Shown here: positions 40,681 to 45,243 of the stretch, one piece after another
How positions within the stretch are numbered: position 1 is the stretch's first letter
How the letters are laid out: the number at the start of each line of letters is the position of its first letter
From: Pseudomonadota bacterium
GTDB lineage: Bacteria; Pseudomonadota; Gammaproteobacteria; Burkholderiales; Ferrovaceae
Reading direction: 5' to 3'
DNA length: 45,243 bases
Assembly: GCA_021805725.1 (NCBI GenBank)
Contig: JAJZEH010000077.1
Span: 1 to 45,243 of the forward strand
The notes under the pieces: generated by a model
What the model was told of the DNA's origin: nothing
Seen by the model: the letters and a program-made list of their open reading frames with translations, nothing else
Database searches by the model: none
Made by a program: the position numbers and the translations under genes

Positions 40681-42006
40681 ATGGCGGATTTCCCGTACAT
40701 GGTTACCCTTTTGAACGAACGCAGTCCTTTCGAGAAAGCCTTCGCGCTGCATGCAGCCGGCCGGCACGAAGATGCAGAATTGGCCTACCGCCACATTCTG
40801 GCCGTGGATCCATTACACCTTGATGCGCAGCATCATCTGGGTATTCTGCTCCATCAGATGGGGCAATCGCAGGCGGGGATAGCACTGATCCTGCGCTGCC
40901 TGGAAGCGGAACCTGGTCATGCCACGCGCTACAACGACCTGGGAAACGTTCTGACCCAAACGGGAGACCTGGCCCATGCCGCGGTGGCGTTCAGGATGTC
41001 CCTGGATTTCAACGGCGCCGATGCCAACGTCTGGAATAACCTGGGTTCGGTTCGGCATCGACAGAATAAGATCGCCGAAGCCGAGTCTGCCTATCGCCAG
41101 GCACTTCATCACGCTGCCGATTTTGTTCCCGCATTGAGCAACCTCGCGCGCCTGCTGTCTGAAACCGGACGCGACGAAGAATCGTCGCTATTGTCCTGCA
41201 AAGCCTTCATTCAACCGCCGCTTTCTGAAAAATCCCCGAAGATGCTGGGCATTGCCTACTATCGCCTGGGTCGCCTTGCCGAGGCTGCCGAATGTTATCG
41301 GGCCTGGCTGCAGGCCGAACCTGGTCATCCCATCGCGCAGCATCATCTTGCTGCCTGCACCCGGGAACAAGTCCCTGCCCGGGCTGCCGACGGTTTCGTA
41401 ACGAAGCTCTTTGATGAAATGGCCGAATCCTTTGACGAGAAGCTCGTGGGTGGCCTGGCCTACCGGGGCCCGCAGATCATCGCAGGCCTGCTTGAAGCGC
41501 ATCTCAGCCCGCACCAGGCACTGAACGTTCTGGACGGCGGCTGCGGCACCGGCCTGTGCGCTCCCCTGCTGGTGCCCTACGCGCGCCGCATCACCGGTGT
41601 GGATCTCTCCGCCGCCATGTTGGCGAAAGCGCGGGAACGACAACTGTATACCGAATTGGCGCAAGGGGAACTGACCGCCTATCTGGACGGCCAACCCAAT
41701 ACCTTCGATCTCGTCGTCATGGTCGACGTGCTGATTTATTTTGGCGATCTGGCCATGGTTTTCGAGGCCACAAAACAGGCGTTGCGGCCCAACGGCTGGT
41801 TTGCCTTCACCGTGGAATGTGCAATGCATCCTGGGGTGCAAGTGCCTTATCGCCTCGATCCCAGCGGCCGCTTCAGCCACAGCGCAGATTACGTCAGGCA
41901 GACCCTTGAGGCTGCAGGCTTGCCACCACTGAGCATTCAGGAAGTGACGTTGCGCAACGAATTCTGCAAACCGGTACGGGGAATTGCCGTCCTGGCCCGC
42001 TGCTGA
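40681..42006 (+). CDS. TPR-repeat protein with C-terminal SAM methyltransferase domain
   Basis: A 441-residue fusion. The first 230 residues or so hold about five to six tetratricopeptide repeats (AFALHAAGRHEDAELAYRHIL opens the first). A class I methyltransferase domain follows (about 245-440), with motif I VLDGGCGTGLCAPLL, motif II ITGVDLSAAML and FDLVVMVDVLIYFGDL. The substrate is unknown; similar proteins are often near glycan or protein-modification genes. The start is uncertain between 40681 and the ATG at 40699. It follows glgP after 40 nt. Confidence 0.85.
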   Translation: MADFPYMVTLLNERSPFEKAFALHAAGRHEDAELAYRHILAVDPLHLDAQHHLGILLHQMGQSQAGIALILRCLEAEPGHATRYNDLGNVLTQTGDLAHAAVAFRMSLDFNGADANVWNNLGSVRHRQNKIAEAESAYRQALHHAADFVPALSNLARLLSETGRDEESSLLSCKAFIQPPLSEKSPKMLGIAYYRLGRLAEAAECYRAWLQAEPGHPIAQHHLAACTREQVPARAADGFVTKLFDEMAESFDEKLVGGLAYRGPQIIAGLLEAHLSPHQALNVLDGGCGTGLCAPLLVPYARRITGVDLSAAMLAKARERQLYTELAQGELTAYLDGQPNTFDLVVMVDVLIYFGDLAMVFEATKQALRPNGWFAFTVECAMHPGVQVPYRLDPSGRFSHSADYVRQTLEAAGLPPLSIQEVTLRNEFCKPVRGIAVLARC

Positions 42007-42024
42007 GCAATGCCTCTCGCCCTC

Positions 42025-43224
42025 CTACGAGGGGGACGGCCGACGCGGATGCAGTGCCACGCCCAACAGTGCAATTGTACTGAATGCAGCCCCGGCATAA
42101 AACGTCTGCGATGCCCCGAACTTGTCCCACAGAAAACCCGCAACGAGGCTGGCCAGGAGCATGGCAAGCCCGCTGACGAGGTTGAAGAAGCCGTAGGCCG
42201 TACCGCGCAGGTCGGCAGGAGCCGTATCCGCTACCATGGTGGCGAGCAGGCCCTGGGTGATGCCCATATGAAGCCCCCACAACAAAATGCCCGCGAGCAC
42301 CATCTGCCAGCGCTCGTTGTAGGCCAGGGTAAGGTCCGCAGCCAACAACACAAGCAAGCCCAGCATGAGCAATCGGGTATGGCTCATGCGATCGGAGAGG
42401 TGACCAAAGGGAAAGGCTGACAATGCATACACGACATTCATGGCCACCATCACAAGAGGGACCAGCGCGACGGGAACCCCCCCCTGCTGGGCGCGCAAAA
42501 CCAGAAATGCCTCACTGAATCGCGCCAGGGTAAAGACGGCCCCAATGCCCACCACCCACCAATAGGAGGCATCCAGGCGCTTGAGATTTGCGCGTTGCAA
42601 GGGGTTGCTGCGTACTTCGGTGCGACGATGCCCCGGTTCACGCAGACCGAACAGGAGCAACGCCACGGCCAACAGACCCGGTATGACCGCAACCCAAAAT
42701 ACGGCACGAAAATCATCGGCCCACAGCAACATCAATCCGGTTGCCAGTAACGGCCCGAGAAAAGCGCCCACGGTATCCAGGGACTGACGCAAACCGAAAG
42801 CGGCACCGCGCAATTGCGGCGGTGCGATATCAGCCACCAGGGCATCCCGCGGCGCACCGCGCACACCCTTGCCAATGCGATCCAGCACGCGGGCCGTCAG
42901 CACCACGCTGATGGTGGGCGCCAGGGCAAACAGGGGTTTGGTCAATGCGCCCAGCGCATAGCCCAACAGGGCCAACTCTTTGCGTTTGCCAATGGCATCG
43001 CTCAGAACGCCGGAGAATATCTTGACGGTCAGTGCAGTGGATTCGGCCAAACCCTCAATCAGGCCGACCGCAAGGGCGCTTGCCCCCAGGCTGGACACCA
43101 TGAATAACGGCAGCAGGCTATGGATCATCTCCGAGGAAATGTCCATCGTCATGCTGACGAAGCCCAGAACCCATATCCCTGCTGGAATCCGGCCCAGGGT
43201 GGAACTGCCTTTCCTTGTGACCAT
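42025..43224 (-). CDS. MFS transporter
   Basis: A 399-residue major facilitator with about twelve membrane helices. It has FSGVLSDAIGKRKELALLGYALGA after helix 2 (MFS motif A) and RIGKGVRGAPRDALVADIA in the loop before helix 5. The second feature is typical of a subgroup of drug or metabolite efflux-type proteins. The substrate is not predictable. It is tail-to-tail with the methyltransferase gene (18-nt gap) and 45 nt downstream of the SRPBCC gene. Confidence 0.87.
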   Translation of the reverse strand: MVTRKGSSTLGRIPAGIWVLGFVSMTMDISSEMIHSLLPLFMVSSLGASALAVGLIEGLAESTALTVKIFSGVLSDAIGKRKELALLGYALGALTKPLFALAPTISVVLTARVLDRIGKGVRGAPRDALVADIAPPQLRGAAFGLRQSLDTVGAFLGPLLATGLMLLWADDFRAVFWVAVIPGLLAVALLLFGLREPGHRRTEVRSNPLQRANLKRLDASYWWVVGIGAVFTLARFSEAFLVLRAQQGGVPVALVPLVMVAMNVVYALSAFPFGHLSDRMSHTRLLMLGLLVLLAADLTLAYNERWQMVLAGILLWGLHMGITQGLLATMVADTAPADLRGTAYGFFNLVSGLAMLLASLVAGFLWDKFGASQTFYAGAAFSTIALLGVALHPRRPSPS

Positions 43225-43269
43225 ACGAAAAACCGCTTCCTGAAAGATCGTTAACCGGGTGATGCCACG

Positions 43270-43851
43270 CTAGCGCCGGGCTTGTTTGGCTTGTGACTCG
43301 CGACGCCTCATTTCCGTGGCCATTTTCTGCAACTGTTCCTCCACTTCGTGCCGGACGAAGGTGGCCCCAAAGAATCGTCCCAGCAACGAGTCCGGCACGA
43401 TCTCTGCGTGGTAGAGCAACTGCACCGCCTGGTCCTGGAAAGCAAGATTGGCCTCGCTATCCATCCGCTTCAGGGTTCCCGAGAGATTTCTTGCCAAAAT
43501 TCGCTTCATGGGTTCCAAATAGATTTCCCGATCCGATTCAAAGGGAAAGGAGAGAAACCCGTACCTGGCCACGCCCTTCTGCCGAATGATCCAAAGATTC
43601 CCGTTGCGCGAAAGCACTTCGCTCGATGCCAGATTTTCAAGGATCGAAGCCATGTGATCAAAGTCGGTCAGAACCTCCCAGGCGGTATTCAGGGACACCC
43701 CCACAACCAGTGTTGCATCAACGGTAATCGTCTCGCCCAGCTGCGTAGCTTTCACGCTCAAGACCGTTTCGGGAGTATGGACAGCGTGGCCAGGGAAGGC
43801 CACCAGCAAAGCCAGGACAAGAACAGTGAGGCGCGACAGCTTACCTGCCAC
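43270..43851 (-). CDS. exported SRPBCC/START-like ligand-binding protein
   Basis: A 193-residue protein with a signal peptide (about residues 1-23, ending GHA-VH) and a SRPBCC fold. Segments such as VVGVSLNTAWEVLTDFDHMASILENLASSEVL and the C-terminal long helix LGRFFGATFVRHEVEEQLQKMATEM are typical of polyketide-cyclase/coenzyme-Q-binding-like proteins. These have a hydrophobic pocket. The start is a GTG overlapping the lipoprotein gene by 11 nt, so the two are probably coupled. An exported version suggests periplasmic lipid binding, but the ligand is unknown. Confidence 0.78.
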   Translation of the reverse strand: MAGKLSRLTVLVLALLVAFPGHAVHTPETVLSVKATQLGETITVDATLVVGVSLNTAWEVLTDFDHMASILENLASSEVLSRNGNLWIIRQKGVARYGFLSFPFESDREIYLEPMKRILARNLSGTLKRMDSEANLAFQDQAVQLLYHAEIVPDSLLGRFFGATFVRHEVEEQLQKMATEMRRRESQAKQARR

Positions 43852-44770
43852 GATTGGTGGAGGCCGGGATGATTTTTGTCAATGAAAGCGGCGTTTGGCT
43901 GGGGGCCCCTGAAAAATTGTCCAGGGGCCCCCAAAATACGCAGCCGATGCAGCCAAAGGCATAGGCATTTGTCGTTGCGATGTTGTTGGCAGGCGGCATC
44001 GACGTCAAGGGAAGTGCGGCGTTGCAGGCAATGGGTACGCCCGTGGCGATATCAGCGCCACAAACGTTGGGACTGGTGGCGCTCTGCGTTGCCGGATTCG
44101 CAAACTGCACACAACCCCGCACCTGGTTCAACGCACAGCCCGGCAAGTTCCTGTCCGCCATGAAAATGGCATGGGCAGGGGTTTCGCCCACGATGAGGTT
44201 GTCGTCGATGGAGTCGTAGCCCATGCCCATCGTGGCAAACGGAGTGGATATGGGGCCTTGCGTGGTCAGGTACCCCGCCGTGATCATGGTGGGGGCCAGC
44301 AGGGCCTTCGTATAGTTGTCCACCAGGGTGAGCATGGTGCGAATTCTGTCCCGATCCTTGATGGGGTCGAGGTCCGTGGCCTTGCCCGTGCTGGAGAGCG
44401 CCGCACAGATGGCGGTGGTCCAGGGCGTGACGTTGACGACGGTGGTGGCCGATGCGGCAATAACGTCCTTGCAGGACACCAAAGTGCTGCTACCCACGGC
44501 AACCAGCACCACCGGGGCCGTCAGGTTTGAGGCATCCAAAGTATAAGTGCCATCGGCTGCAGTGGTTACCGTCATGGACACTCCGGCTGCATCCCTCAAG
44601 GTTAATGTCGCACCCGCCATCGGCAAGCCGTGCGACACAGAGCCCGTGACCAACGCGCCCGCGGGCACGATCACTGCCATCGACGACCCGCCTCCACCAC
44701 CGCAGGCCCCCAACGCCAGGGATGCCGCCAGCAGCACTGTGGAGTTAATGCATTTTGCGATACTGCGCAT
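43841..44770 (-). CDS. lipoprotein with carboxypeptidase-regulatory-like N-terminal domain
   Basis: A 309-residue protein of unknown function. The lipobox LALGAC at about residues 18-23 is followed by a glycine-rich linker. A beta-sandwich segment follows (about 38-110, VTGSVSHGLPMAGATLTLRDAAG with TAADGTYTLDASN), like bacterial carboxypeptidase-regulatory/Big-type domains. The remaining 200 residues have no fold I recognise and carry several cysteines, including a CIGC pair near the end. It is probably outer-membrane anchored and coupled to the SRPBCC gene. Confidence 0.72.
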   Translation of the reverse strand: MRSIAKCINSTVLLAASLALGACGGGGGSSMAVIVPAGALVTGSVSHGLPMAGATLTLRDAAGVSMTVTTAADGTYTLDASNLTAPVVLVAVGSSTLVSCKDVIAASATTVVNVTPWTTAICAALSSTGKATDLDPIKDRDRIRTMLTLVDNYTKALLAPTMITAGYLTTQGPISTPFATMGMGYDSIDDNLIVGETPAHAIFMADRNLPGCALNQVRGCVQFANPATQSATSPNVCGADIATGVPIACNAALPLTSMPPANNIATTNAYAFGCIGCVFWGPLDNFSGAPSQTPLSLTKIIPASTNRGR

Positions 44771-44827
44771 GGGCGACCAACCCCGAGTGATCGATGAATA
44801 CGGAAAATCCAGATTGCCTCGCGTTAC

Positions 44828-44857
44828 ATTGTAGCCCCGTTTTCACCAACGCGTCAT
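44828..44857 (-). promoter_or_regulatory. candidate promoter of the lipoprotein gene
   Basis: On the minus strand ATGACG (44852-44857) and TACAAT (44828-44833) are spaced 18 nt apart. The predicted start is near 44821, about 50 nt before the lipoprotein ATG. Weak -35; motif match only. Confidence 0.33.
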
Positions 44858-44892
44858 GCAGCGCCGGGTACCCAAAAGACCTGCTGACAGGC

Positions 44893-45243
44893 CTAGGCTG
44901 CACGACGCGATACCACGCGATTTCGCCCGCCGCGTTTGGCTTCGTACAACGCTTCATCTGCAGCCTGAAGCAGGGATTTGACCTCCAGGTGCTGCGGCCA
45001 GTCCGTGCTGACCAGGCCAATGCTCACCGTCACGTTCAAAAAAAGTGGCGTATCGTTGTGCATGATTTCCACCGGCGTGGCCGCAGTAACCGCTCTTAAT
45101 TTCTCTGCCACCCGCTGGGCCTGGGCACTGGACGTTTGGGGCAGAACGACGCAAAACTCTTCCCCCCCAAAACGGGCAAGCATATCCGACGTACGGATCT
45201 GTTGCGTCCACCGGCGAGCCACTTCCCTGAGCACCGCATCTCC
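44893..45243 (-). CDS. GGDEF-domain diguanylate cyclase, C-terminal fragment
   Basis: The 5' part lies beyond the window; 116 residues are visible, from GDAVLREVA to the stop. The RFGGEEF active-site motif is intact, and RTSD five residues before it is the RxxD inhibitory site. The ending (ADEALYEAKRGGRNRV) is a normal GGDEF terminus, so this is likely an active, feedback-controlled c-di-GMP synthase. Sensory domains, if any, are outside the window. Confidence 0.9.
   Translation of the reverse strand, partial: GDAVLREVARRWTQQIRTSDMLARFGGEEFCVVLPQTSSAQAQRVAEKLRAVTAATPVEIMHNDTPLFLNVTVSIGLVSTDWPQHLEVKSLLQAADEALYEAKRGGRNRVVSRRAA

Noticed and set aside
42020..42033. CCCTC/GAGGG hairpin between the methyltransferase and MFS genes as a bidirectional terminator
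   Set aside because: Short stem and no T-run. It overlaps the MFS stop codon.

Overview
The window looks like chromosomal core DNA of a betaproteobacterium, probably near Nitrosomonadales/Gallionellaceae-type lineages; I cannot name the genus. Support: moderately high GC, the lolA-ftsK block divergent from trxB, a GlnB/GlnK-type PII, Anr/Fnr-type anaerobic control, a split-ArnA lipid A aminoarabinose cluster, and a full molybdate uptake operon. I see no insertion sequence, prophage, CRISPR array or rRNA. Genes are packed tightly, many overlap by 1-26 nt, and no gene-free stretch exceeds about 215 nt.

Layout. (1) 15-3182, minus: ftsK, lolA, then tRNA-Pro(TGG) and tRNA-Arg(TCT). (2) 3242-11898, plus: a near-continuous unit trxB-arnT-arnE-arnB-arnC-arnA1(formyltransferase)-arnA2(decarboxylase)-purE-purK. 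It makes, flips and attaches L-Ara4N to lipid A, but arnD, arnF and ugd are not here. (3) 11895-15448, minus: PII, hemN, ompW and fnr, with perfect FNR boxes before hemN and ompW. (4) 15543-19810, minus: a DevCAB-like ABC exporter with its own NodT-type outer-membrane lipoprotein, probably also FNR-controlled. (5) 20021-23450: a YceI protein, an unrecognised 612-residue EF-hand membrane protein, and an outer-membrane beta-barrel protein whose promoter carries FNR-like and ModE-like sites. (6) 23460-28439, minus: an EAL-CBS-GGDEF protein overlapping modA, then modA-mop-modB-modC-modE. (7) 28566-33156, minus: a PAS-GAF-PAS-GGDEF-EAL protein and a two-gene, Aer-like energy-taxis receptor (PAS protein plus membrane MCP with a CZB zinc domain). 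(8) 33281-42006, plus: tolC, psiE, sppA, transaldolase, glycogen phosphorylase, and a TPR-methyltransferase. (9) 42025-45243, minus: MFS transporter, periplasmic SRPBCC protein, lipoprotein, and the 3' end of a GGDEF gene cut by the window edge.

How it fits together. Much of the middle of the window suggests life with variable oxygen: Fnr itself, oxygen-independent haem synthesis, OmpW, an FNR-linked exporter, energy taxis, c-di-GMP enzymes and molybdate supply for molybdoenzymes. The most interesting lead is the outer-membrane protein at 22614-23450. Its promoter combines an FNR-like box in near-activating position with a ModE-like operator over the predicted start site, and it ends 9 nt from modE. 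This suggests an anaerobically induced, molybdate-repressed outer-membrane component. Other leads are the c-di-GMP enzyme gene overlapping modA, the split Aer-like receptor, and the uncharacterised EF-hand membrane protein.
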